Shown here in pieces: positions 17,094 to 24,954 of a stretch of 28,649 bases of DNA; the first letter of the stretch is position 1, and each line of letters starts with the position of its first letter. Under the pieces are notes generated by a model that was given only the letters and a program-made list of their open reading frames with translations, was not told the DNA's origin and searched no databases. The stretch lies in contig CAZPZZ010000043.1 in assembly GCA_964591245.1 (NCBI GenBank), positions 1 through 28,649 of the forward strand, read 5' to 3'. The stretch is from CAZPZZ01 sp964591245. Its GTDB lineage: Bacteria > Acidobacteriota > Vicinamibacteria > Vicinamibacterales > UBA8438. A program made the position numbers and the translations under genes.

Positions 17094-17211
17094 TCGCCCA
17101 TGAGCGTTCGGTCCCCGTCTCTGTCATTCCCGCCGTTGGTGTCGATCCCGGTCGTGGTCACGCTGAGACCGCCGGCCCACAATTCCTCGGTCTTCTGCCC
17201 GCGTACACCAG

Positions 17212-17217
17212 TACAAT
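17212..17217 (+). promoter_or_regulatory. Possible -10 box for the exported aldolase-like gene
   Basis: TACAAT lies in the 223-base spacer after the acyl-CoA dehydrogenase gene, about 100 bases before the ATG at 17317. The -35 region (around GTCTTC, 16-base spacing) is poor, so this is weak support. Confidence 0.25.
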
Positions 17218-17316
17218 ACGGACGAACCGTGCCCATCTCAGCGTGAGCCGAAAGAATAGCGTCCGGCCACACAGGCTTGTCTGGGCCATATTCGTGTGCG
17301 TTTGGTTGGAGGAATC

Positions 17317-18279
17317 ATGCATCGACAGAGTGTGCTCATGGCGGCGCTGTTGGCGGCGCTGGTGTTGGTGGTAGGTATCGACGCTCGGCAGTCGGGTGAC
17401 GCGTCCTATACGCCGAAGCGGGTTAACAAAGCGATCGAGCTTCTTGAGGCCGGGGAACCTGTCTACTACTTCCAGTTCCCAGGGGGAGGCTACGAGGAAG
17501 GCAAACAACTCTCGCAAACGTGGGCGGATGCTATCGGATACAACGTTGAACAGGCGCCATTTAGCACATTGCAATTCAAAGCGTTCATGCAGGGCCTCAT
17601 TGACGGGGGACCGACGAAGAGCGGTCACCGCACGCCGGCTGTCATCGTCACGCTCCCTGTCGGTGGCATCGATGAAGCGACGGTGCGCGCCAATTACTGG
17701 ATGGTTGAGCAAGTGCTTGCGGCGGGCGCGCATGGAATTCTCTTGGTCCATATGCGGGAGGAGGGCGCGGCCCGGGCATTCGTGCAATCGGCGCGTTACC
17801 CCCTGGCGGCCAAGACACCGGGGATTGGCGAGGGACTTCGAGGAAGTGGTGGGCAGGGGCTGGCCGCAGAAATGTGGGGCATCTCGTCCGCTGAGTATCT
17901 CCGCGTGGCCGATCCGTGGCCCCTCAATCCGGAGGGCGAGCTGCTGCTGGGCTTCAAACCGGAGGATAAGGTGGCCTTAGAGGTTATTGATCAGACGATG
18001 GCCGTGCCGGGTATTGGAATGGTGGAGTGGGGGCCGGCGGACATGATGATGTCCTTCGGCTTGATTCGCCGTCCAGGGGCAGCCTATCCCCAGGCAGTGC
18101 ACGACGCCCGAGATCGCATTCTCGACGTGGCCGTTCGTAATAACGTGGTCTTCTCGGAGGTTGGTACCAACGCAGACAATGTTATCGAGCGTGTCGATGC
18201 TGGCATTCGGTTTCATTTCTCGAATGAGGACGGGGCACGTGTGGGCCGCGCGCACACTGGCCGTGTGATGCCATATTGA
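17317..18279 (+). CDS. Exported HpcH/HpaI-aldolase-like protein with altered catalytic residues
   Basis: A TIM-barrel HpcH/HpaI aldolase/citrate lyase fold is suggested by GAHGILLVHM, the SARYP segment, and VPGIGMVEWGPADMMMSFGL, which matches the family's VPGI...GPADL metal site. The likely metal ligands Glu216 and Asp242 are present at the 26-residue spacing of E. coli HpaI (E149, D175). By my manual alignment the catalytic His45, Arg70 and Asp84 correspond to Gln79 (VEQAPF), Thr112 (VIVTLP) and Ala135 (VLAAGA). The protein begins with a signal-peptide-like stretch (MHRQ then LMAALLAALVLVVG), which is unusual for this cytoplasmic family. The ATG at 17317 has GGAGG four bases upstream; the GTG at 17296 lacks one. 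Its substrate and activity cannot be stated. Confidence 0.75.
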   Translation: MHRQSVLMAALLAALVLVVGIDARQSGDASYTPKRVNKAIELLEAGEPVYYFQFPGGGYEEGKQLSQTWADAIGYNVEQAPFSTLQFKAFMQGLIDGGPTKSGHRTPAVIVTLPVGGIDEATVRANYWMVEQVLAAGAHGILLVHMREEGAARAFVQSARYPLAAKTPGIGEGLRGSGGQGLAAEMWGISSAEYLRVADPWPLNPEGELLLGFKPEDKVALEVIDQTMAVPGIGMVEWGPADMMMSFGLIRRPGAAYPQAVHDARDRILDVAVRNNVVFSEVGTNADNVIERVDAGIRFHFSNEDGARVGRAHTGRVMPY

Positions 18280-18302
18280 TGACCTCGTGAATTTCGTTCT
18301 GC

Positions 18303-18346
18303 CCGAGTGTGTGGGTCGGTAATCCCCTGCTGACCCACACGCTCGG
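18303..18346. terminator. Strong hairpin between convergent genes
   Basis: CGAGTGTGTGGGTC (18304-18317) pairs with GACCCACACGCTCG (18332-18345), with one G-U wobble on the plus-strand transcript and an extra C-G pair at 18303/18346. The loop is 14 bases. It lies between the stops of the aldolase-like gene and the gulonate-dehydrogenase-like gene. No U-run follows on either strand, so it may act as an RNA 3' end stabiliser or a non-canonical terminator. Confidence 0.6.
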
Positions 18347-18368
18347 AGAGGTGTGGTCAATCCAGACG

Positions 18369-19313
18369 TTACGTCCCGACCTTACGTTCAGCCTGGGCCA
18401 GATGGGCCGCGAGCCCCATTAGACGTCGGTCCCGCCACGCCTGCCGTGCGGGAAGTTCAGTCTCTGCTACTCTGCTCCGGCACTCATCGTGGGCTTTCGC
18501 GATCGTCTCGTCCGACCACGGTTTGGCCGGTTCGGCCTGTTTGACGAATTGAAAGAAGCCCGGTGCGAGTCGCGCCGCGTAGTCGGCCAAACCGCGCGGC
18601 GCGTTGAGGTCGATGGTTTCAAAGGGACCAATGAACGCCCAGCGACGGCCAAGCCCCGCTGAGATAGTACGGTCGATGTCCTGAGCGCTCGCGTAGCCGC
18701 CTTCGAGCAGTCGAAACGCCTCCCAGAGCAAGGCCGCTTGTAGTCGGTTGGCGATGAAACCGTCCACCTCTCGTGTTAGTTGCACTGGCGTCATTCCAGC
18801 CTCATCCATCAGCGAGATTACCTGCTTTGTCGTGTCTGATGCGGTCCAGGGTGATGGACAGATCTCCACCAGTGGAATGACGTACGGGGGGTTGATGGGG
18901 TGGGCGATGAGGCATCGAGGGGCGCATGCGAGCCCTTCGGTGAAGGTGGATGCAGGGATGCCGGATGACGAGCTGCCGATGAGGGTATCGGGACCGAGCG
19001 TTTCATCGAGGCGTCGATAGAGGACACGTTTGATGTCCACATTCTCCAGGACGCTTTCCTGTACGTAGGAGGCGTCCTGGAGTGCTGTTTCGAGGGTGGC
19101 GTGAGAGGCGATACGCGCAGTGGTCTCGGACGCATCGTCGAGCAAGCCGTGGTGGACGAGTTCACTGGCGTTGGTCCCAATGCGTTCGACCGCCGCATCG
19201 AGCTGCTCTGTGTTCTGATCGTGTAGCCGGACTTGCCAGCCAGCGCGGGCGAAGACCAGCGCCCAGGCGCTACCGACGAGGCCGGACCCAACAATTGCGA
19301 CATTCTTTGGCAT
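18369..19313 (-). CDS. 3-hydroxyacyl-CoA dehydrogenase family protein, lambda-crystallin/L-gulonate 3-dehydrogenase type
   Basis: This is an NAD-dependent 3-hydroxy acid dehydrogenase. The N-terminal Rossmann motif is VAIVGSGLVGSAWALVFARAG with Asp at the end of beta 2 (LHDQN), which favours NAD over NADP. The active-site segment LIAHPINPPYVIPLVEI is characteristic of the lambda-crystallin/L-gulonate dehydrogenase branch rather than of the fatty-acid enzyme. The C-terminal domain has VDGFIANRLQAALLWEAFRLL and GLGRRWAFIGPFE. I chose the ATG at 19313 because GGAG lies eight bases before it; a GTG three codons upstream lacks this. It lies 21 bases after the stop of the GntP permease gene, so the pair is probably an operon for uptake and oxidation of a hydroxy or aldonic acid. 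An alternative substrate is a 3-hydroxybutyrate-like acid. Confidence 0.87.
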   Translation of the reverse strand: MPKNVAIVGSGLVGSAWALVFARAGWQVRLHDQNTEQLDAAVERIGTNASELVHHGLLDDASETTARIASHATLETALQDASYVQESVLENVDIKRVLYRRLDETLGPDTLIGSSSSGIPASTFTEGLACAPRCLIAHPINPPYVIPLVEICPSPWTASDTTKQVISLMDEAGMTPVQLTREVDGFIANRLQAALLWEAFRLLEGGYASAQDIDRTISAGLGRRWAFIGPFETIDLNAPRGLADYAARLAPGFFQFVKQAEPAKPWSDETIAKAHDECRSRVAETELPARQAWRDRRLMGLAAHLAQAERKVGT

Positions 19314-19334
19314 AAAGCGCACTCCAGACTAGTG

Positions 19335-20738
19335 TCAGAAACCGCCGAAGACCGAGCCCACCAGGACGACGAGACAGGTCGCCGCAAATGGACCAACCAG
19401 GGCGACGACGGCAATGTCGAGATAGGACCGGCGATGGTCCAATCCGCAGATGGTGAGTAGCGTAATGACCGCGCCGTTGTGAGGTAACGTGTCGAACCCT
19501 CCACACGCCATGGATGCCACTCGATGCAAGAGGTCCGGCGAGATTCCTGCGAGTGTCGCCAGTTGCAGGTAGCTCTCCGCGAGTGCCTCGAGGGCGATGC
19601 TCAGTCCCCCCGAAGCCGAGCCGGTGATCCCGGCGAGGATATTGATGGAGACTGCTGCCGAAACGAGGGGGACCTCCGGGGCGAGTCCGAGAACGGCATC
19701 CCGGATAAGTGCGAAGGAAGAGAGCGCGGCAATCGTCGCGCCGTAGCCAACCTCCGAGGCTGTGTTGAAGATAGGCAGGAGACTCCCCATCGTGCCGGCA
19801 TTAATTGATTGCACGGGGTGTTCGAGCTGATGCCGATACAGGAACAAGTGCAACAGGATGGCGACGAAGATAGAGGCGATCAGTGACCAAAGCCCCAAGA
19901 CGGATTCAGGGGCAATGCTTCCAAATCGAGCCTCGGCGAGATACGAATGATTCATCTGAGGCAGGATAATCTTCGAGAGGATGAAATTGACGACAAGGAC
20001 GGCCACGAGTGGCGTAAGCGCTTTGAGGAACGAGAGAAGAGAGACGTCCACGACGCTTGCTTCAGTGGTAGTGGACTTCTCGTCGCCGGCGGACGGGGGG
20101 CCGTATCCTTCGCCTTGCTGTCTGGCTTGAGAGGACCGGCGCTCGAGCCAGAGGTACCCGACCGTAAACATCACGGCCGCGCCGAGCAAGCCGAGTCCCG
20201 GTGCGGCGAACGCCGTGGTTCCGAAAAACGGCATCGGAATCGCGTTCTGGATCGCCGGTGTACCGGGTAGTGCGGTCATCGTGAATGTAAAGGAACCCAG
20301 CGCAATGGCTCCCGGGATGAGACGCTTTGGAATATCGCCCTCTCGGAAGAGCGTGACGGCAATGGGATACACGCAAAACGCTACAACGAAGAGTGAGACA
20401 CCTCCGTAGGTCAGGACGCTGCAGGCCAGCACGACGGCGAGGACTCCCCGTTTCGCGCCAAGTTTGATCGCCACGAATTGTCCGATCACAGCGGCGGCAC
20501 CGCTATCGCTCATGAGTTTTCCGAAAATTGCACCGAGCAGAAAGACCGGGAAATATTGCAGAAGATAACGCCCGAGTGCGGGCATGAACACCTGTGTATA
20601 CGAGGCGAGTAGCGGTGTGTCGGCATGTAGGAGGCAGGCCAACAAAGCCATGAGTGGGGCCAGCACGAGGACGTTGATGCCCCGATAGGCGAAGTACATG
20701 AGTCCTGCAAGAGATAAGACGATGCCAGCAATATCCAT
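19335..20738 (-). CDS. GntP-family permease (gluconate/hydroxy acid:H+ symporter)
   Basis: This is an inner-membrane transporter of 467 residues with about 12-14 hydrophobic helices. GntP-family segments include FLLGAIFGKLMSDSGAAAVI, LTYGGVSLFVVAFCVYPIA, the TALPGTPAIQNAIPMPFFGTT region and the C-terminal GFDTLPHNGAVITLL. The central hydrophilic loop (about residues 205-230) is Gln/Glu/Ser-rich. Family members carry gluconate, related aldonates or 3-hydroxybutyrate; the sequence alone does not choose between them. The ATG at 20736-20738 has GAGG eight bases upstream. The downstream partner gene is a gulonate-dehydrogenase-like enzyme, which favours an aldonate or hydroxy acid substrate. Confidence 0.87.
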   Translation of the reverse strand: MDIAGIVLSLAGLMYFAYRGINVLVLAPLMALLACLLHADTPLLASYTQVFMPALGRYLLQYFPVFLLGAIFGKLMSDSGAAAVIGQFVAIKLGAKRGVLAVVLACSVLTYGGVSLFVVAFCVYPIAVTLFREGDIPKRLIPGAIALGSFTFTMTALPGTPAIQNAIPMPFFGTTAFAAPGLGLLGAAVMFTVGYLWLERRSSQARQQGEGYGPPSAGDEKSTTTEASVVDVSLLSFLKALTPLVAVLVVNFILSKIILPQMNHSYLAEARFGSIAPESVLGLWSLIASIFVAILLHLFLYRHQLEHPVQSINAGTMGSLLPIFNTASEVGYGATIAALSSFALIRDAVLGLAPEVPLVSAAVSINILAGITGSASGGLSIALEALAESYLQLATLAGISPDLLHRVASMACGGFDTLPHNGAVITLLTICGLDHRRSYLDIAVVALVGPFAATCLVVLVGSVFGGF

Positions 20739-20867
20739 AACCGCAACCTCAGGCCAGATTCGGTGGCCCAGCCGAATATAAAGTTACCATCTCGACCCCT
20801 TTCCTTCTTGCGCCGGGCCTGAGCACCCTTCGCGGAGGACGATCCGACGGCGACAGAAAAACGGGCG

Positions 20868-20876
20868 TGCTATACT
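20868..20876 (+). promoter_or_regulatory. Extended -10 promoter for the riboswitch-receptor transcript
   Basis: TGCTATACT forms an extended -10 (TGn followed by TATACT). The nearest -35-like match, GCGACA at 20850-20855, has a 15-base spacer and is weak. Transcription would start near 20883, right at the 5' edge of the cobalamin riboswitch, and this supports the call. Confidence 0.5.
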
Positions 20877-20882
20877 CGCCGG

Positions 20883-21085
20883 CCGAGTGGGCCTTGGACC
20901 CATTCAGCCCCGTGGCAAAGGGAAGTGGGTGCGAATCCCACACGGTCCCGCCACTGTAAGCGGGGAGCGAATCGGCATCATGTAGGCGCCTAGGGGTGTG
21001 GCCCCGGGATGGCGCCCGCCACTGTGCTCAGGCACGGGAAGGCGTCGCCGATCCGTGACGATCCGCGAGTCAGGAAACCTGGTCA
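20883..21085 (+). promoter_or_regulatory. Cobalamin (B12) riboswitch
   Basis: The conserved core of the cobalamin aptamer is readable in order: GGGAAGTGGGTGCGAATCCC, ACGGTCCCGCCACTGTAAGC, a variable hairpin arm (GGCGCC about 20985 with GGCGCC about 21011), a second GCCACTG followed by CACGGGAAGGC, and the 3' B12-box-like GAGTCAGGAAACCTGG at 21067-21082. Ligand binding normally lowers expression of the downstream gene, here a BtuB-like receptor. Overlapping minus-strand open frames are artefacts of this structured RNA. Confidence 0.93.
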
Positions 21086-21362
21086 TCGGGCTTGCACTGG
21101 TTACTCGTCATCATGGCGGGTTCGGCGCGTGGTTACGCCGAAAGGAGCGCATGCCTCGATTTTATTCCGTTCTTTTCTACGCATCTGCGGCTCCACCATG
21201 CTGCGGGTTGGGTTTTCCCCGGACAGCGGCCTGTCTGCATCAGCTCCATGTGGGCTGCCTTCTGAATATGTACGGTTTCCTGGTCTCGCAACGTTGTCTG
21301 TCGAGCGAAGGAGTTGAGAGCGCGTTGTCTTAGCCGTGCACGAATACCGAACCGAAGTCACT
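21086..21362 (+). other. Long untranslated leader (expression platform) before the receptor gene
   Basis: About 275 bases separate the riboswitch core from the receptor ATG. A perfect 7-bp hairpin TTCGGCG/CGCCGAA lies at 21121-21142. It is followed directly by AGGAG and an ATG at 21151, which opens a 60-codon Cys-containing frame ending at 21333, just before the receptor start. No U-rich intrinsic terminator is evident. Whether the small frame is translated is unknown. Confidence 0.4.
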
Positions 21363-23750
21363 ATGAAATATTTGCAGGCGGTGTGGGTCCTTGGGTGGTT
21401 GGCGTTCATGAGTCTCGTGTTGGTGCCGCGAGCCTCGGCACAAGCGGAGTGGCTGGTGCGCGGAACGGTGTCCGATGTTTCTGGAGCGACTCTTGGGGGC
21501 GCCAGGGTCGAGGCCCTGCGGGGGGCACGTGTGGTGGCGAGGACGGTCACGGGGCAAGATGGCACCTACCGGCTAGAGCTTACGGTCTTGGAGAGTCATC
21601 TCATCCAGATTCAGATGAATGGGTTTGTGACTGGTGTAGCGGTGGTAGATGCCGCCGAAGAGCGGATCAGTGATTTCCAGCTGGAGATCGCTCCCCTGAA
21701 CGATTTCTTGGTCGTCACGCCTTCCCGTACCGCAGAAAGTCGGGTCGCAGTGACGGAGTCCCACTCGATCATCACGGCCGAGGATATTCGCGCGTCAGGA
21801 AGCTCTTCGCTGGCGGACATCATCCAGCAGCTTCCTGGGATGAATGTTGCAAGCACTGGACGTGCGGGGGCGCTCACGTCACTCTTCGCGAGAGGTGGAG
21901 AGTCCGACTACAACCATGTATTGATCGATGGGGTTCGGGTCAATGTGAGTGGTGGGCAATTCGATTTCAGTCGCGTGTCTGCAACCGAGATCGAACATGT
22001 GGAAGTCGTACGGGGGGCCCAGTCGGCGCTTTATGGTTCAGACGCGATCGGCTCGGTTGTCCAGATCTTCAGCCGACGTGGACATCCGGCCGAGCCGCCT
22101 CGTGTCTATGGGGCGCTTGAGACCGGAACGTTCAATACAGTGCGGAGCGACCTACGGCTACTCGGTGGTGCGCGAGAGCGGATCGACTATCAGGTCGGTG
22201 CGGCGTACCGCGGCACTGAGGGCGCGTTTGCGGACCGCCTGGAAAATCCGGATCGTTTCGATCATTCGTCCATCGATACGAGCATCGGCGCGTTTCTTGG
22301 GGATGCCGTGCGGCTTCGCGTGGCTGGACGTTATAGCAATGCCCGGGGACAGGCGGTGGGGGCGATCGCGTACGGGCCGGGTGACGACGGAACACGGGCC
22401 GACAGCGAAGATTACTCGGGACACGCGACTTTGAACCACAGCGTGAATGCATGGTTTACGCAATCCGCCACCGTGACCTATTTCCGTCACGATCGCATCT
22501 CGAACGACGAGATTGCAGACGCGCCCTACAACGTGTTCACGATCCTTGCCGGAGAACCTGGTGCACTGTTCCCGGACAGCCCCAGACTTATCGAACTGAT
22601 TGACGAAAGTCGCTTCAACGCGCTTGTCGCAGATCCGTCGGTGCTTGCGGACGGCCAGTTCCTGGCGTCAACGCCGTTTGGTGTCTTCGACTTCCCTTTC
22701 ATGTTTGCCTCCGAGTTTCGGAGGAACACGTTTGAGTATCAAGGAAATGTGACCTGGTCAGGCAATCAGGTCTTGAGCGTCGGCTACGAATATGAAGGGG
22801 AGAAGGATCCAATGCTTGAGCGAGATCCCAGCGCTGCTGGGTTTCAAGTGGATGATCACGCCTACTTCGCACAGCAGCAATTTGTGGTGGCCGACAACTG
22901 GTATGCAACGGCTGGAGTTCGGGTCGATGAGAATTCACGGTTCGGCACAGAAGCCAGCCCGAAGTTGTCATTTGGTGGCTATCCCGTGGCCTTCCGTGAC
23001 CGCCTGGTCTCGTCCGTAAAGCTCTTCACGAATGTCGGCCGAGGGATCAAGAATCCGACGTTCTTCGAACTCTTTGGGTCTGGTTTTGTGGATGGGAATC
23101 GCAACCTGAACCCCGAAAGGGCAAGAACCTTCGATGCGGGAGCGGAGGTGACCTTCGACGCACAACGATGGCTGAGCCGCGTCACCTGGTTTGACAATTC
23201 GTACACGAGCCAGGTCGCGTTCCGGTTTTCGCCAGGTTTTGGTGGAGATGGTGTTCCTGATTACCTCAACATTGCAGGTTCACATGCCAGAGGGGTCGAA
23301 TTGGAGGGCGGGTTACAGCGTCCCATCGGCGGGGTGACTGCCAACGTGTCTTATTCGTACGTTGATACGGACGTTGTGGCCACGGCGAGTACGAGCGAAC
23401 AGTTTCAACCTGGTCAGCCGCTGCTGCAACGCCCAAGACATTCCGGGTACGTTGGGATCCGCTACACGCGGGGCAGGGGCGGTGTGCATCTGAATGTTCG
23501 CGTGACTGGTCGCCGTCACGATGCGGCATTTCTCGGACTTTCGCGTCATTCAGACGGCGTGCCCGTTGATATTACGGTGAATCCCGGCTACACGTTGGTG
23601 AGTGTCGGCGGGCAGTATCGCGTGCGGGACGATGTGACGCTCTTTGTACGCGCGGACAACGTCACCGATGAAATGTACCAAAGTGTACTTGGTTATCCTG
23701 GCTTACCCAGAACCTTTGTGGTCGGTGGACGATTTTCGTTGGGCCAGTAG
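21363..23750 (+). CDS. btuB: TonB-dependent outer-membrane receptor, BtuB-like (probable cobalamin uptake)
   Basis: This is an outer-membrane beta-barrel that imports a ligand using TonB energy. The protein is 795 residues from the ATG at 21363. It has a signal peptide (MKYLQAVWVLGWLAFMSLVL... ending near ASAQA) and a carboxypeptidase-regulatory-like Ig domain at about 30-105 (VRGTVSDVSGATLGGARVEAL). A TonB-box-like segment, DFLVVTPSRTAES, precedes a plug domain with DIIQQLPGMNV, FARGGESDYNHVLIDGVRVN and VEVVRGAQSALYGSDAIG, the last strongly BtuB-like. The barrel ends with LPRTFVVGGRFSLGQ. A cobalamin riboswitch upstream supports B12 or a corrinoid as ligand. A GTG at 21336 would add nine residues. 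Shine-Dalgarno support is weak for both. The N-terminal regulatory-like domain is not part of E. coli BtuB. Confidence 0.9.
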   Translation: MKYLQAVWVLGWLAFMSLVLVPRASAQAEWLVRGTVSDVSGATLGGARVEALRGARVVARTVTGQDGTYRLELTVLESHLIQIQMNGFVTGVAVVDAAEERISDFQLEIAPLNDFLVVTPSRTAESRVAVTESHSIITAEDIRASGSSSLADIIQQLPGMNVASTGRAGALTSLFARGGESDYNHVLIDGVRVNVSGGQFDFSRVSATEIEHVEVVRGAQSALYGSDAIGSVVQIFSRRGHPAEPPRVYGALETGTFNTVRSDLRLLGGARERIDYQVGAAYRGTEGAFADRLENPDRFDHSSIDTSIGAFLGDAVRLRVAGRYSNARGQAVGAIAYGPGDDGTRADSEDYSGHATLNHSVNAWFTQSATVTYFRHDRISNDEIADAPYNVFTILAGEPGALFPDSPRLIELIDESRFNALVADPSVLADGQFLASTPFGVFDFPFMFASEFRRNTFEYQGNVTWSGNQVLSVGYEYEGEKDPMLERDPSAAGFQVDDHAYFAQQQFVVADNWYATAGVRVDENSRFGTEASPKLSFGGYPVAFRDRLVSSVKLFTNVGRGIKNPTFFELFGSGFVDGNRNLNPERARTFDAGAEVTFDAQRWLSRVTWFDNSYTSQVAFRFSPGFGGDGVPDYLNIAGSHARGVELEGGLQRPIGGVTANVSYSYVDTDVVATASTSEQFQPGQPLLQRPRHSGYVGIRYTRGRGGVHLNVRVTGRRHDAAFLGLSRHSDGVPVDITVNPGYTLVSVGGQYRVRDDVTLFVRADNVTDEMYQSVLGYPGLPRTFVVGGRFSLGQ

Positions 23751-23777
23751 GTCACGACGGTTCCGCATACTCGTGAC
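23751..23777. terminator. Hairpin between the receptor gene and the convergent secreted-protein gene
   Basis: GTCACGA (23751-23757) is a perfect complement of TCGTGAC (23771-23777), with a 13-base loop. It begins at the base after the receptor stop and lies eight bases from the stop of the opposing gene. No U-run follows, so it is only a possible shared terminator. Confidence 0.35.
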
Positions 23778-23784
23778 TCCGGGA

Positions 23785-24792
23785 CTATTTGCCGGCCGAG
23801 CGTTCTTCTGCGCGATGCCCGGACAGAATTCCCTCCATGCCGATGTTTCCCTCGTGACATGCATACTCAAAAATGGGATCAGGGCTGTATTCGAGAGGTA
23901 CGATGATCGTCCACGGGTGAACCCATGTCTCCGGATCGTCAAAGGTGATCTCGTGCTCGAGCACGTCTGGGGCGACTCGCGTGAAGCGTTCGGTTACTCG
24001 AAGCGCAGGCGAGGTCGGTCGGTAACCCGACATGCCTTGATAGTGTGTGGTTTCGACCACGAGCGTATCGCCGTCCCAGTGACCGCGTGATACGCCATGG
24101 AGTTGCGCGATGGAGTCGGAGGGAAGAGCGCGACCGTCGAGCGGGATCACGCGTGCATCATGAATCATCTCTTGGACGATAACGACGTGGTTCTCGTTTT
24201 GTGCGATGTGGGAGTAACTGTTGTAGGCCGCCTGGAGGTTTGGCGCACCGAAGCTGACGCATCGCTCGGGTAACGGCCGGTCGGTGTATGTATCGGCGGG
24301 ATGGTCCGTCGTGTAGGCTCGGCGCTCGGCCGCTAACGCATCGGCTCTCGGCGTCAGGGCGGGAAGCCGCCCATTTGATGGGTTTACCACGAGGGAGGTG
24401 CGCTCGGAGAACGTGCGGTCGGCGATCCAGAAGCCATTGTAGTTGCCCGTGGTTGGATCGTAGGACGTGGCTTGTCGCTGCTCGATAGCGGCGAGGACCA
24501 GTTGATCCCCAAACAATGCGTCCTGTCCGGCATCGGTTGCATTGGCCGCAGCGACTTTCAACTCCGCCAACTCCTCGGGAGTCAATTGCTCCTTCTCTGC
24601 CCAGGCGTCAGGTCGCTCGAACGGAATAGCACTGTTGTTGGCCCACACGCCCGAGATGTCCGGGTCGCCGTTCTGCGTGCGCGGAACTGTCCAATTCTCT
24701 GGTGCTGGAGCGGTCTGTCCGAGGGATGAGACTGGGGATAACATCATCAGTCCGACGACGCTGTACAACCCGAGATAAGGTGGTGTTCTCAT
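23785..24792 (-). CDS. Exported protein of unknown function, acidobacterial 'PDxSGVW...YACHEGN' type
   Basis: This 335-residue protein has an N-terminal signal peptide (to about residue 26, SSLGQTAPA). Next comes the recognisable opening WTVPRTQNGDPDISGVWANN, a central PLPERCVSFGAP segment, HWDGDTLVVETTHYQG, LRVTERFTRVAPDVLEHEITFDDPETW, and near the end YACHEGNIGMEGILSGHRAEE. Proteins with this pattern are abundant and multi-copy in acidobacteriotes, with no established function that I know of. Its two Cys (in PERC and YACHEG) could form a disulphide or bind a ligand. The ATG at 24790-24792 has GGAGG seven bases upstream. It converges with the TonB-dependent receptor and lies downstream of the CocE hydrolase on the same strand, with a 162-base gap. 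Confidence 0.8.
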   Translation of the reverse strand: MRTPPYLGLYSVVGLMMLSPVSSLGQTAPAPENWTVPRTQNGDPDISGVWANNSAIPFERPDAWAEKEQLTPEELAELKVAAANATDAGQDALFGDQLVLAAIEQRQATSYDPTTGNYNGFWIADRTFSERTSLVVNPSNGRLPALTPRADALAAERRAYTTDHPADTYTDRPLPERCVSFGAPNLQAAYNSYSHIAQNENHVVIVQEMIHDARVIPLDGRALPSDSIAQLHGVSRGHWDGDTLVVETTHYQGMSGYRPTSPALRVTERFTRVAPDVLEHEITFDDPETWVHPWTIIVPLEYSPDPIFEYACHEGNIGMEGILSGHRAEERSAGK

Positions 24793-24954
24793 TGTTTCGC
24801 CTCCAATAAAGAATTTACACGTTTCACGCGGTCACCCGCCGCCTCTGGGCCTTGTTTCACGGCAGAGCACCGTAGTGTCGCGTGAACTCGCACTCTCTGC
24901 GTGTGTTCCTCGTGTATCGAAAAGAGCCTCCCATCAGCGCGTGTGTCCAATGCA

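Noticed and set aside
20749..21086. Minus-strand small frames over the riboswitch
   Set aside because: The sequence is explained by the cobalamin aptamer on the plus strand.
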